The notes beneath the pieces are model-generated. The model worked only from the letters and a program-made list of their open reading frames with translations, was not told the DNA's origin and searched no databases. From an uncultured Desulfovibrio sp. (lineage in GTDB: Bacteria > Desulfobacterota > Desulfovibrionia > Desulfovibrionales > Desulfovibrionaceae), in assembly GCA_910587035.1 (NCBI GenBank), contig CAJUMQ010000012.1:1-64000 (forward strand): a stretch of 64,000 nucleotides of DNA, written 5' to 3'. A program made the translations under genes and the position numbers. Shown piece after piece: positions 9,259-17,316 of the stretch (its first letter is position 1; each line of letters starts with the position of its first letter).

Positions 9259-10650
9259 CTAACTGGACTTTTTATGGCTTGAGCGAAAATGAATGCGTAT
9301 GGGCGCATGCCTGAGATTAAACAGGGCACGCAGGGATTTGTCCAGATAGCGGCCATATGCTTCCGGCACCCTGTCGGCATCGCTCACAAAAAAAACAAAT
9401 GTCGGCGGCTCGCTTTCCGCCTGGGTGAGATAAAAGAATTTTGCGCGCCTGCCCTTGACCAAAGGTGGCTGATGCCTGTGAAGCGCCTGCTCCAGGGCCC
9501 GGTTGAGCTGTCCGGTGGGGATGCGTATTGAACATTCCTTGTGTATGGCAGAAGCCATGGGAATAATATCCTTAAGATGCAAGCCGCTTTTGGCGGAAAC
9601 GCACAGAACTGGTGCCCATGAGCAGAAGACCAGAGTCTCCCTGATTTCCTTTTGCAGGGCATCCAGAAGATTTTTTGCGATAAGATCGCATTTGTTTATC
9701 AGGATCATAAAGGGAATTTTTCTGGTGGCAAGCAGATCGATGAGTCTTTTGTCCTGCTGGCCGACCCCTTCTGTGGCATCCAGCACAAGCAGGGTTATAT
9801 CCACCTTTGTTGTGGATTTGATTGCCGAATTTACGGAAAACTTTTCCACTTCATCGGTGATTTTGCTTTTGCGGCGCACCCCGGCTGTATCCACAAACTC
9901 ATAGATGCGGCCATCGTTTTCAAAACGCACATCAACGCTATCGCGGGTTGTGCCTGCCACATCGGAGACAATCATGCGATCCGAACCGGATAGGGCGTTT
10001 ATGAGCGATGATTTTCCCGCATTGGGGCGTCCAAGCATGGCAAGACGCAGGAGCGGTTTGGCATCGCGTCCCAGAAGGTAGCCTGATTGCCTGGTTTCCG
10101 CATTTTTGGCCATTTCTGCCAGATCCTCGCAAAGCGCGCCGATATTATGGCCATGCTCGGCAGAGACCGCGAGCAAAGGAAAACCCAGGGCATGAAATTC
10201 CGCCAGGATTTCATCCTCATGCTCCAGACCATCCACCTTGTTGACAACGCAAAGCACGGGAATATTTTTGCGGCGAATATGGGCGGCAAGATGTTCATCC
10301 ATGGGCAGAAGGCCATCGCGGCCATCCACAACAAAAGCCACGCCAGCGGCTACAGCAAGGGCGGCGTCCGTCTGCGCCAGTATCTCGGCCTCAAATCCCC
10401 TGATGCCGTCCGGGCCTTCAGTGGGTGCGGCATTGGCATCCAGCGTTATCCCACCTGTATCCACAATCTCAAATGGCTCCAGACCACGGCGCCTGACAAT
10501 TCCGTCCATGCGGTCCCTGGTGACGCCTGGCATGTCATGGGTAATTGCCCTGTTGCTTTTAATAAGTTTATTAAAGAGAGTTGATTTGCCTACATTTGGT
10601 CTGCCGGCAAGAACAATTACCGGCAAAGCCGTGTTTTTTTCCTCATTCAT
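9259..10650 (-). CDS. der: Ribosome-associated double GTPase Der (EngA)
   Basis: Essential GTPase for 50S subunit assembly. It has two tandem Era-like G domains: the first with GRPNVGKST (about 16-24), DTGG and NKVD, the second with GRPNAGKSS, DTAG and NKCD, followed by the C-terminal KH-like domain. The 463 residues are normal. The ATG at 10650 is preferred over the in-frame TTG two codons upstream. It follows the pseudouridine synthase gene by 36 bp, so the two are probably co-transcribed. Confidence 0.96.
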   Translation of the reverse strand: MNEEKNTALPVIVLAGRPNVGKSTLFNKLIKSNRAITHDMPGVTRDRMDGIVRRRGLEPFEIVDTGGITLDANAAPTEGPDGIRGFEAEILAQTDAALAVAAGVAFVVDGRDGLLPMDEHLAAHIRRKNIPVLCVVNKVDGLEHEDEILAEFHALGFPLLAVSAEHGHNIGALCEDLAEMAKNAETRQSGYLLGRDAKPLLRLAMLGRPNAGKSSLINALSGSDRMIVSDVAGTTRDSVDVRFENDGRIYEFVDTAGVRRKSKITDEVEKFSVNSAIKSTTKVDITLLVLDATEGVGQQDKRLIDLLATRKIPFMILINKCDLIAKNLLDALQKEIRETLVFCSWAPVLCVSAKSGLHLKDIIPMASAIHKECSIRIPTGQLNRALEQALHRHQPPLVKGRRAKFFYLTQAESEPPTFVFFVSDADRVPEAYGRYLDKSLRALFNLRHAPIRIHFRSSHKKSS

Positions 10651-10686
10651 ATGCAATTGTCCTGTTGACTGGGGAGCAGTTAATTT

Positions 10687-11664
10687 TCAGGGAATGGATG
10701 GAAGCGAATCCAGGTCTGCCGCAGCCATCCCGATGGCCTTTGGCAACCGAGTTATGTCATAAGGCGCTGTCCATGCAGGCGTGCAGACAAATTCCGGCCC
10801 ATCCGGCAATATGACGCGGAATGCGTGCAGTAGCAGACCATTTGAGCTTTTGCCATATTTGACATCGCCAATGACGGAGAAGCCGCAATGCGCCAGCTGG
10901 GCCCTGATCTGATGGGTTCTGCCTGTGAGCAAGCGTACCTGCAGCAAGGTGGCATCTTTATTTGTGGCAAGCGGCTGGACAATGCACCTGGCCTCGCGCG
11001 CATGGGGCATTTCTGCGTCATATGCGCGTACCAGGGTTTTGTCGCCACATTTTTCCTTGCGCAAAAAATGTTTTAGAAGCGCCGGCCCCTTGTGTGGCCA
11101 TTTTCCCTCCACCCATGCCAGATATTCCTTGTGGATGCGGTTTTCCTTCATGGATTCCTGGATGGAGCGCAGCCCGGCAAATGATTCGGCCACCAGCATG
11201 ACGCCGCTTGTGTCCCTGTCCAGCCGATGGCAGGGAACGGGCTTAAAGGGGGCATCGTGATAAAGGGGGGCAAGCAGGGAGCAGACGCAGACCGCATGGC
11301 CTGTGCCTGGCTGGGCAGCCAGGCCGGATGGCTTGTTTACAGCTATGATGTCCTTATGGCGCCCAATGATCTCAGGGATGGACATTTGCGCTTCCTGGCC
11401 GTCCGGCTCGCCAGTTTGGCCTGCCAGTTCATGCGCAAAGGGGGGTATGCGCACCGTATCGCCGGTGGCAATGCGGGAAAATGGTTTGCTGCGCCTGCCA
11501 TTAATTCTTATTTGGCCTGTGCGTACCCAGCGATGCAACAGGGATGGAGGCAAATCAAGCTTTCTCTGCAAAAATTGCAGGAGTTTCTGGCCGCTTTCCT
11601 TGTCTGTCACCTGCTGAAAATTGATTGCGCATTGAGGCTGACTTTCATTATTTTCTTTTGCCAT
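10687..11664 (-). CDS. RluA-family 23S rRNA pseudouridine synthase
   Basis: Isomerises specific uridines in 23S rRNA (RluC/RluD group). An N-terminal S4 RNA-binding domain (about 27-75, LLHRWVRTGQIRINGRRS) precedes the catalytic domain with HRLDRDTSGVMLVA, whose Asp after HRL is the nucleophile, and the C-terminal motif LLTGRTHQIRAQLAHCG. The 325 residues fit RluC. Which uridines are modified cannot be told from sequence alone. It lies in front of der. Confidence 0.92.
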   Translation of the reverse strand: MAKENNESQPQCAINFQQVTDKESGQKLLQFLQRKLDLPPSLLHRWVRTGQIRINGRRSKPFSRIATGDTVRIPPFAHELAGQTGEPDGQEAQMSIPEIIGRHKDIIAVNKPSGLAAQPGTGHAVCVCSLLAPLYHDAPFKPVPCHRLDRDTSGVMLVAESFAGLRSIQESMKENRIHKEYLAWVEGKWPHKGPALLKHFLRKEKCGDKTLVRAYDAEMPHAREARCIVQPLATNKDATLLQVRLLTGRTHQIRAQLAHCGFSVIGDVKYGKSSNGLLLHAFRVILPDGPEFVCTPAWTAPYDITRLPKAIGMAAADLDSLPSIP

Positions 11665-11800
11665 GCCACATACTGAAACACTTAAAGTGGTGGCGTCAAG
11701 TGCTCATGGCACCATTCAGCAATGTGGGATGCCAGGTTTTTGCACGAGTAAAACTTGCAGGCCGCAAAGCGGAAATAAAGCTTTTTTGGCATATGCAAAT

Positions 11801-11827
11801 AAAAAAGACAGGCACGAGGCCTGTCTT
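11801..11827 (-). terminator. Rho-independent terminator of the gcvH-like gene
   Basis: On the minus strand, AAGACAGGC-CTCGT-GCCTGTCTT is followed directly by TTTT, about 20 bp after the gcvH-like stop. It closes the sulfotransferase/DASS/glutaredoxin/gcvH group and separates it from the pseudouridine synthase gene. Confidence 0.9.
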
Positions 11828-11848
11828 GAAAATCGGAAACCGCAGTTT

Positions 11849-12244
11849 TTAATCCAGTGTGCCGACATATTCGGATGCGCTTAACAGCGCGTCGGCATCG
11901 GCCATGTTGTCCGGTTTTATGCGTATGATCCAGCCAGTGTCATAGCAGGAGGCATTGACGCCCTCAGGGGCGTCAGCAAGATTTTCATTGACCGCTGCAA
12001 TTGTGCCGGCAACGGGCATAAACAGGGAATTGACAGATTTCACAGATTCAACGCTGCCAAATTCATCGCCTGCATTGAGGTGCCCATCACTCTGGGCAAT
12101 GTCGACATAGACGATATCACCCAGCTGGTCCTGTGCGAAGTCGCTTATTCCTGCCACAAGCGCATCGCCATCTTTTTTTACCCAGATATGTTCTTTTGTG
12201 TAGTGTCTGTCAGTCGGGGTATTCAATTCTGCCTTTGACTTCAT
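11849..12244 (-). CDS. gcvH: GcvH-like lipoyl carrier protein
   Basis: H protein of the glycine cleavage type, 131 residues. It has the family start HYTKEHIWVKKDGDALVAGI and the lipoylation motif VESVKSVNS with Lys69 as the expected lipoyl site, then GEVNE-like VNENLADAPEGVN. Classic GcvH shuttles the aminomethyl group between GcvP, GcvT and GcvL. No gcvT or gcvP is seen here; the neighbours are a glutaredoxin fusion, an anion transporter and a sulfotransferase. A good AAGGAA ribosome binding site precedes the ATG. A role as a stand-alone lipoate-binding carrier, as in sHdr sulfur oxidation, is possible but unproven. Confidence 0.88.
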   Translation of the reverse strand: MKSKAELNTPTDRHYTKEHIWVKKDGDALVAGISDFAQDQLGDIVYVDIAQSDGHLNAGDEFGSVESVKSVNSLFMPVAGTIAAVNENLADAPEGVNASCYDTGWIIRIKPDNMADADALLSASEYVGTLD

Positions 12245-12319
12245 GATTCATTCCTTTGTCCTGTTTGTCCCATCCACCATGAAAGATACAGGGATGGCGG
12301 CAACATGCTTTGGTTGCAA

Positions 12320-13150
12320 TTAAACATCAGCTTTGGAAATTTCAGCCTTGAACAGATACTTGCGGGCCCCGTTGCGCAAGGCGATGAGCTGCTCCTCCGT
12401 GATTGGCTCAAGCCCATGCCTGTCCCAGAACATTTCTTTCGGGAGCGCTTCAATTCTGAATGGCAATGTCGGCTTGTGGCAGGCATCGTCGATCATTTTT
12501 GCCGCCTGGGCCGCATCGGTTTTGTCGGGCCACACCCAGCCTTCATCTTTTGGCAATGGCACGGCAAGAAAACGCAAAACACCATCCCCACTTGCAAGGA
12601 TCGAATCCACGGTGGCTGCCATATCCTCCACTGACGGGGCATGGCCAAAAACCTTTTCAGTCATGTCTGGGCCGCCAATGACGTTGAGAATGCCATGAAC
12701 CCCTTTAATTTCAAGCAGTTTTTTAAGCAGGCCAGGTTTTGTGCCATCGCTTTGCAGCCAGACATCCAGACCGCCCGCTGCCAGCCTTTGCACCAGGGTC
12801 ACGAAATTGTCATCCTGGCTGTTGGGGCACATGGATGGGTATAGACCCGAGATTTTGCCATGCAGAAAATCGCTGCGGGTCACGCATGCACCCATTTCAG
12901 AGCCGCCTAGCAACCAGGCTATGACTTCGCCAGAACCCTGGCGAATGACTTCACCGTCCTGAAAAAGCGGAAACTCCACACCCTCCGGGTTACGGTAGAT
13001 GTGCTTGCGGTTGGCGCGGTAAAAGGCATTGAAGGCATCCGCGTCACCCTTGAAATCAATGGTGTCATATTCAATGCCATTGTCCGCCAGATATGACTTG
13101 ACAATTTTGCAGCGCATGCAATCCGGGGCTGTATAAAGTGTGATGGACAT
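12320..13150 (-). CDS. Glutaredoxin domain fused to a barrel-like domain of unknown function
   Basis: 276 residues. Residues 1-80 are a glutaredoxin: TLYTAPDCMRCKIVKSYL with redox pair Cys11/Cys14, and the cis-Pro/GSH region VEFPLFQDGEVIRQGS. Residues 85-276 resemble the barrel of radical SAM activating enzymes (LYPSMCPNSQDDNF, GLDVWLQSDGT, PFRIEALPKE) but lack the CX3CX2C cluster motif; Cys sits only at positions such as CVT and MCP. The likeness is my impression and needs a structure search. It follows the DASS gene across a terminator-like hairpin (13177-13194) and has an AGGAGG ribosome binding site. Function unknown; thiol chemistry on a transported sulfur compound is a guess. Confidence 0.65.
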   Translation of the reverse strand: MSITLYTAPDCMRCKIVKSYLADNGIEYDTIDFKGDADAFNAFYRANRKHIYRNPEGVEFPLFQDGEVIRQGSGEVIAWLLGGSEMGACVTRSDFLHGKISGLYPSMCPNSQDDNFVTLVQRLAAGGLDVWLQSDGTKPGLLKKLLEIKGVHGILNVIGGPDMTEKVFGHAPSVEDMAATVDSILASGDGVLRFLAVPLPKDEGWVWPDKTDAAQAAKMIDDACHKPTLPFRIEALPKEMFWDRHGLEPITEEQLIALRNGARKYLFKAEISKADV

Positions 13151-13176
13151 TTTTCCTCCTTTTTTAAAGGTAAAAA

Positions 13177-13194
13177 GGCCCCGAAATCGGGGCC
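13177..13194 (-). terminator. Intrinsic terminator or attenuator between DASS and glutaredoxin genes
   Basis: On the minus strand GGCCCCG-ATTT-CGGGGCC is followed by TTTTTA. It lies inside the co-oriented group and just before the ribosome binding site of the glutaredoxin fusion gene, so it probably lowers expression of the two downstream genes. Confidence 0.8.
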
Positions 13195-13207
13195 ATTAGC
13201 CAGGATT

Positions 13208-14611
13208 TTACAGCACAAGCCGCCACCATGGCATTGCTATGCATGCCACAAAGAGACCGGATACCACCAGCCTGACAGACATGACAAGCACCATGTCCTT
13301 GAAGTTGATGTAGCCGCTGCTGAAGAAGAACAGATACAGGGCGTATTCATAAGGGAAGATGAGGTTGTCCAGACCATACTGGAAGGAGAAATAAAGAATA
13401 CGCGGATCAAGGCCCATCTGAAGGCCAAGCTCGGCCAGAGGCGATGAAAATGTGGATGTGGCCGCAAGTGGTGTGAGCAGGAAATTGAGGCCTGCGCCGG
13501 TGATATAGGAGCTTAGTGACGCTCCAAATGCGCCCATGTCGCCAAACAGGGGGAGCACAAGGCCGGCCAGCCACTGGGTGACCTTTAGAAAACCGCCTGT
13601 GCTGCCAATGGCCATGCAGCCCATGATGAAGAATATGGGCGCGAAATTCACGGTGGAAAGCCGCTTGCTGTTCATGAGGTCAACGCCGGGAATGAAGGCG
13701 ATGGCTGTAATGACCATCAGAACGACACCGGCGTCTATGCCGTGCAGCTTGTCTGTGGCCAGCAGGAGAACTGTGAGCAGAAGCAGGTACATGGCCTTTT
13801 TTTGCTCATGTGTCATGGGTCCAAGAGCACTGTGGGCTTCGGTCACAATCTTTTTGATGCTGGCATTGTCTGTGGAAGTGCGCAGAATGAGCAGCACGAG
13901 AATCATGTTGATGAAAGTGTAGATCAGGGCTGGCACGCAGTTATAAAGGGCATATTCCATCCATGTTGTATGGATGTTCATGACCTTGTCCACAAGGCCC
14001 ATGCCCATGACAAGATCGCCTGCGCCAGTCAGCCACGCCAGCTTGGTGGAGCCCACGGCAATGCAGGTGCCAAGCACTATGGCTGTGGCCTCGCGGGATT
14101 TGGCCTTGAAATCAAGAGCATCGCAGAGGCTTATGGCTATGCCCATGAAGATGGCGGCTTTGCCCATGATGGATGGCACAAGTGGCGAAAGAATTATCGC
14201 GCCAATGGTGAAGCCAAGCAGGGCGCCGGCAAAACTTCCACCCAATGCCTTGACGCTGCTCATGGCAATGCGTTTGCCGAGACCGGATTCGCCGATGATC
14301 TTGCCCAGGATGAAGCCGCCAACGGAGATGACCCAAATATTGCTGCGCCAGGGGCCGTAGACCACTCCGTAATTGACCCCTGTAAACAGGATATACATGC
14401 CCGGCAGCAAAATGCCCACTGCCACATCGTTGAGCGTGCCCAGCACCCAGGCGCACACAGCCCACAGCGTGCAGGCCATGAAGCCAGCCTGGGGCGGAGT
14501 GAGGGATGTAAAGGTGACAAGAAGATAATAGGCCGCTATTGGTATGGCAATGTTGGCCAGCCATTTGATAATCATGCCACGATTCAGTGTGGAGGAAATT
14601 GCTTCCGTCAT
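13208..14611 (-). CDS. DASS (SLC13) family anion:sodium symporter
   Basis: Integral membrane transporter of the divalent anion:Na+ symporter family (dicarboxylates, tricarboxylates or sulfate). The 467 residues hold about 11-12 hydrophobic segments and family features such as SVGGFILGKIIGESGLGKRI in the first half and TGAGLNFLLTPLAATSTFSS in the second. The start at 14611 has GGAGG six bases upstream. It follows the sulfotransferase gene (hairpin at 14639-14662 in between). Context suggests an organic anion or sulfur-containing anion as substrate, but the sequence does not decide this. Confidence 0.85.
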   Translation of the reverse strand: MTEAISSTLNRGMIIKWLANIAIPIAAYYLLVTFTSLTPPQAGFMACTLWAVCAWVLGTLNDVAVGILLPGMYILFTGVNYGVVYGPWRSNIWVISVGGFILGKIIGESGLGKRIAMSSVKALGGSFAGALLGFTIGAIILSPLVPSIMGKAAIFMGIAISLCDALDFKAKSREATAIVLGTCIAVGSTKLAWLTGAGDLVMGMGLVDKVMNIHTTWMEYALYNCVPALIYTFINMILVLLILRTSTDNASIKKIVTEAHSALGPMTHEQKKAMYLLLLTVLLLATDKLHGIDAGVVLMVITAIAFIPGVDLMNSKRLSTVNFAPIFFIMGCMAIGSTGGFLKVTQWLAGLVLPLFGDMGAFGASLSSYITGAGLNFLLTPLAATSTFSSPLAELGLQMGLDPRILYFSFQYGLDNLIFPYEYALYLFFFSSGYINFKDMVLVMSVRLVVSGLFVACIAMPWWRLVL

Positions 14612-14638
14612 TAACTGCCTCCATTGGCAGGGAATAGT

Positions 14639-14662
14639 CCGGGCCGGATTATTCCGGCCCGG
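14639..14662. promoter_or_regulatory. Perfect GC-rich stem-loop between sulfotransferase and DASS genes
   Basis: CCGGGCCGGA-TTAT-TCCGGCCCGG, ten paired bases. The T-run lies on the plus-strand side, so for the minus-strand transcript it is a stem-loop without a U-tract, more like an mRNA processing or stabilising element than a terminator. Confidence 0.6.
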
Positions 14663-14689
14663 AGCAATTTTTTGTCAAAATTGCTTCAA

Positions 14690-16153
14690 TTATTTTTTTT
14701 CGCCTTCATCTTTGGGGTCTTCCACAGAGGCCACGCAAAGGGCATTGCTGCCTTCATAGGGCATGCAGCCATCCACTGTGCACTCCCTTGCGCGATCGCC
14801 AAAGGGGGCTGAACCGGGCACGCGGAATGTTGTCACATTGAGCGGCTCGATTGGCTTTTCCTCGGGCTTGGCAACCTGGGGCACCCACTCGTAAGGCACC
14901 CTGTAGGCGCGATAGACCATGTTCATGGGCACAAACTTGCCCCAGTAGGGAGAGATGAACTCCCAGACTATTTCATGATCTTTTGTGACTTCGAAAACGC
15001 GGCCATCGGAGCCTTCGGTGATGAGGGTATTGCCATTGGGCAGCCGCTGCATGCCGCTGATGAAGGGGCTGTAGAAGCGGTTGCTGTCCATTGGTTCTAG
15101 GAAGCCGGCCTCGCGCGGGGTATACTGCCACACTATCTCAAGAGTGGTCGGGTCTATCTCCAGCACACGGGAGTAGTCGCGCAAGGCGGCCTTTACGCCG
15201 GTGGGCGAGCCGGGATTGGGCACATCATAACCGCCCCAGCCGCCATTGTCATAGACAAGGATGTTGCCTTCACCAGGCAAACCGCGGGGAATCATGTGGG
15301 CATGATGCTGGCCGATGATCCAGCCCAGCTTGCGCAGCTCCGGAGTTGTGTCATAGTCCGGGCCGATTTTCCATACAACCTTGCCGGTTTTTTTGCTGAT
15401 GATGAAGATGATGTTTGTTTCCCGGCCATCGACAATAATGTTGTCGGGATGGAAACGCTCATCGCCGGCGTCAAACCACTTGTTTGGCCCAAGCAGGGAC
15501 ATGGAGTTGAGATGCATCCAGTCGCCCTGGCCTTCCGGCAGGGTGGGGCGATAGTTTGGATTGCGGCAAAGGGTATTTTTTGGGCCTTCCCTGAAGCCGA
15601 ACTCGTCAAAATGCTCATTGCACATCCATTCCCAGAGAATGTCGCCATCCCAGCTGATTTCCAGAATCAGGTCATCTACCAGAAGCTTGTCGGAAATCTT
15701 GTGATTGCGTGCATTGCGATGGCCAAGCATGAAAGAGTTGCCGCTCAGGGCCTGGGGTTCAAGGCCGGGCGCATAGTAGCCCACCGGGTTGCCCTGGCGC
15801 TGCACGTCATGATGGTAGCGGGCCATCCAGCGGCCGGGAATGCCCGGATCCTCTATGTATTCGTTGCGGTCAAACTGCCATACGATCTTGCCGTCAAAAT
15901 CAACCTGGATGATGTCAAGGCCATCCTGCACGCTGTATTTGCCGCTACGGCGCCCCCGGCTAGTCAGCATGTATCCGCCTGGCAGGATCTTGTTGGGCAT
16001 GCCATGCACTCCGCGCCAGACATTGACTTCCTTGCCGTTCATATCCATGAGTACAGCGCCAAATTCCTGGGCCTGGAAGATTGTGAAGCCGCTCCATGTT
16101 TTTTCCGGTTTAAACAGGGTTACGCCAGTTGGGTAAATTGTCGGATGTCCCAT
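14690..16153 (-). CDS. Arylsulfate sulfotransferase (ASST family), no signal peptide
   Basis: PAPS-independent sulfotransferase family that moves sulfate from one phenolic sulfate to another phenol. The 487-residue protein starts directly at the propeller domain (GHPTIYPTGVTLFKPEKTW, then IFQAQEFGAVLMDMNGKE), whereas E. coli periplasmic AssT has a signal peptide and an extra N-terminal domain. No signal is seen here, so the enzyme is probably cytoplasmic. Candidate catalytic and active-site residues lie in MARYHHDVQRQ, GWIIGQHHAHMIPR and NRFYSPFISGMQRLPNGNT. The C-terminus has three Cys (ECTVDGCMPYEGSNALC). AGGAGGG precedes the ATG. It is the first gene of the group under the divergent Crp/Fnr regulator. 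Confidence 0.88.
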   Translation of the reverse strand: MGHPTIYPTGVTLFKPEKTWSGFTIFQAQEFGAVLMDMNGKEVNVWRGVHGMPNKILPGGYMLTSRGRRSGKYSVQDGLDIIQVDFDGKIVWQFDRNEYIEDPGIPGRWMARYHHDVQRQGNPVGYYAPGLEPQALSGNSFMLGHRNARNHKISDKLLVDDLILEISWDGDILWEWMCNEHFDEFGFREGPKNTLCRNPNYRPTLPEGQGDWMHLNSMSLLGPNKWFDAGDERFHPDNIIVDGRETNIIFIISKKTGKVVWKIGPDYDTTPELRKLGWIIGQHHAHMIPRGLPGEGNILVYDNGGWGGYDVPNPGSPTGVKAALRDYSRVLEIDPTTLEIVWQYTPREAGFLEPMDSNRFYSPFISGMQRLPNGNTLITEGSDGRVFEVTKDHEIVWEFISPYWGKFVPMNMVYRAYRVPYEWVPQVAKPEEKPIEPLNVTTFRVPGSAPFGDRARECTVDGCMPYEGSNALCVASVEDPKDEGEKK

Positions 16154-16201
16154 AATCCCTCCTAATAAAGGATTTTACGGCCTCACAGGCGCCACATTAT
16201 G

Positions 16202-16223
16202 GCCGCCAAAGGATCTTGGCGGC
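16202..16223. promoter_or_regulatory. Inverted repeat in the sulfotransferase/regulator intergenic region
   Basis: GCCGCCAA-AGGATC-TTGGCGGC, perfect 8-bp arms, about 50 bp upstream of the sulfotransferase start. It could be an operator or a 5'-leader hairpin. A smaller ATGGCC/GGCCAT repeat follows at about 16229. Confidence 0.4.
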
Positions 16224-16292
16224 ATGACATGGCCAGTCCCGGCCATTAAAATTTGGTGATAATGGGACTATATTATGGGCCAAATATGTTGT

Positions 16293-16310
16293 ATGTTGCC
16301 ATTGCAACAT
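16293..16310. promoter_or_regulatory. Crp/Fnr-type palindrome in the divergent promoter region
   Basis: ATGTTGC-CATT-GCAACAT, perfect 7-bp arms over 18 bp, size and symmetry typical of Crp/Fnr-family sites. It lies 52 bp before the start of the Crp/Fnr regulator and 140 bp before the sulfotransferase start, so it could control both, including autoregulation. Half-site identity with a known regulator is not claimed. Confidence 0.6.
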
Positions 16311-16361
16311 TTTTCACAAAAAAAATTTGAAATTTCTTGTGGGCAGCAAGGGGAGCCGGAA

Positions 16362-17030
16362 ATGCAGCATTTAGCTTCCTGGCAAAAAAGCGATGCCTTT
16401 AAGGATATGCGGGATCTCAATTTGCCCTGGCGTCAGGCACTGCATATGGCCAATAAGAAGAATTGGCCAAGGGGCCATTACGTCCCCATTTGCCGCCATC
16501 TTTATTTTCTTGAACGGGGCACAGTGCGCCTGACCCAGCAAAATATGGATGGCCAGGAAAAAATATTATGGTTCATTGGCGAAAACTGTATTTTTGGCGA
16601 AACTCCCTTCTTTCACAATGCAAATGTCTGCGCCCATTTTACATGTGTGACAAATTGCACAATCCATGCGTTTTCCACAAGCGCCTTTGAAACAGTGATG
16701 CGGGAGTATCCCGAGTTGATGCTGGATCTCACGCGATCCATGGCCCTGAAGATGCGTTTTCTGGTCCGGCAGGTGGCATCTCTGACCCTGGACAATGCCC
16801 TGGTGCGCGTGTGCAGGTTTCTGGAGCAGCACATAGTGCCGGACAGCGACCCGCTGCTGGTGGATATGTGTTTTTCCCGCCAGGATATTGCCAGTTTTCT
16901 TGGCATAAATCGCAGTTCCCTTTACAAACTTTTGCGCGAGCAGGAGGAAAAGGGCCTGTTAAAACTGGTTTCACCCCGCAAGGTTATCATCATGCGGCCA
17001 GACATTTTTTATGAAATAATCGCCTGTTAA
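16362..17030 (+). CDS. Crp/Fnr-family transcriptional regulator
   Basis: 222 residues from the ATG at 16362, which has AAGGGGAG upstream; a 29-residue upstream extension runs through the palindrome at 16293-16310 and is rejected. The N-terminal cyclic-nucleotide-binding-like beta roll covers about 15-115 (LYFLERGTVRLTQQNMDGQE, IFGETPFFHN). A long dimer helix follows, then the winged helix-turn-helix DMCFSRQDIASFLGINRSSLYKLLREQE (split here: recognition part GINRSSLYKLLRE). There is no clear four-Cys Fe-S motif like that of Fnr. It is divergent from the sulfotransferase group, which suggests it controls that group in response to substrate or redox state. Confidence 0.86.
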   Translation: MQHLASWQKSDAFKDMRDLNLPWRQALHMANKKNWPRGHYVPICRHLYFLERGTVRLTQQNMDGQEKILWFIGENCIFGETPFFHNANVCAHFTCVTNCTIHAFSTSAFETVMREYPELMLDLTRSMALKMRFLVRQVASLTLDNALVRVCRFLEQHIVPDSDPLLVDMCFSRQDIASFLGINRSSLYKLLREQEEKGLLKLVSPRKVIIMRPDIFYEIIAC

Positions 17031-17033
17031 ATT

Positions 17034-17178
17034 TTAGGGCATTCACCAGTTGAAATGCTTTACGCATTTCAACCATTCACGCTGGCGTTTCGCGGAAAAT
17101 TTCAACTTTTCCTCTTCCTTTTGCGCGTGCGCTTCAGAAGAAGCGCCTCGCATTGCCTGTTTTCAATCGGCAATGCCA
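17034..17178 (+). repeat. Structured intergenic repeat, copy R1
   Basis: Begins five bases after the regulator stop. Four hairpins: GTTGAAATGC/GCATTTCAAC (17049-17073), GGAAAA/TTTTCC (17094-17112), GCGCTTC-AGAA-GAAGCGC (17129-17146) and GCATTGCC/GGCAATGC around loop TGTTTTCAATC (17150-17176). It matches the reverse complement of copy R5 at 56050-56196 along its whole length, at roughly 80 percent by eye. Confidence 0.8.
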
Positions 17179-17241
17179 TAATCATCTTTTTGCCAGATGG
17201 ATGCCGCTGCCTGGAAGTGGTATTGATTTTGATGGCAAATG

Positions 17242-17275
17242 AAAAAGCCGCGGGCAATTTCCCACGGCTTTTTTG
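17242..17275. terminator. Bidirectional terminator between the Crp/Fnr gene and cheW
   Basis: AAAAAGCCG-C-GGG...CCC-A-CGGCTTTTTT, an A-tract, GC stem and T-tract between convergent genes. Confidence 0.85.
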
Positions 17276-17316
17276 ATTATTTTCAGCAGTTCAGAGCAGA
17301 TTTGAGGAAAACCCGG

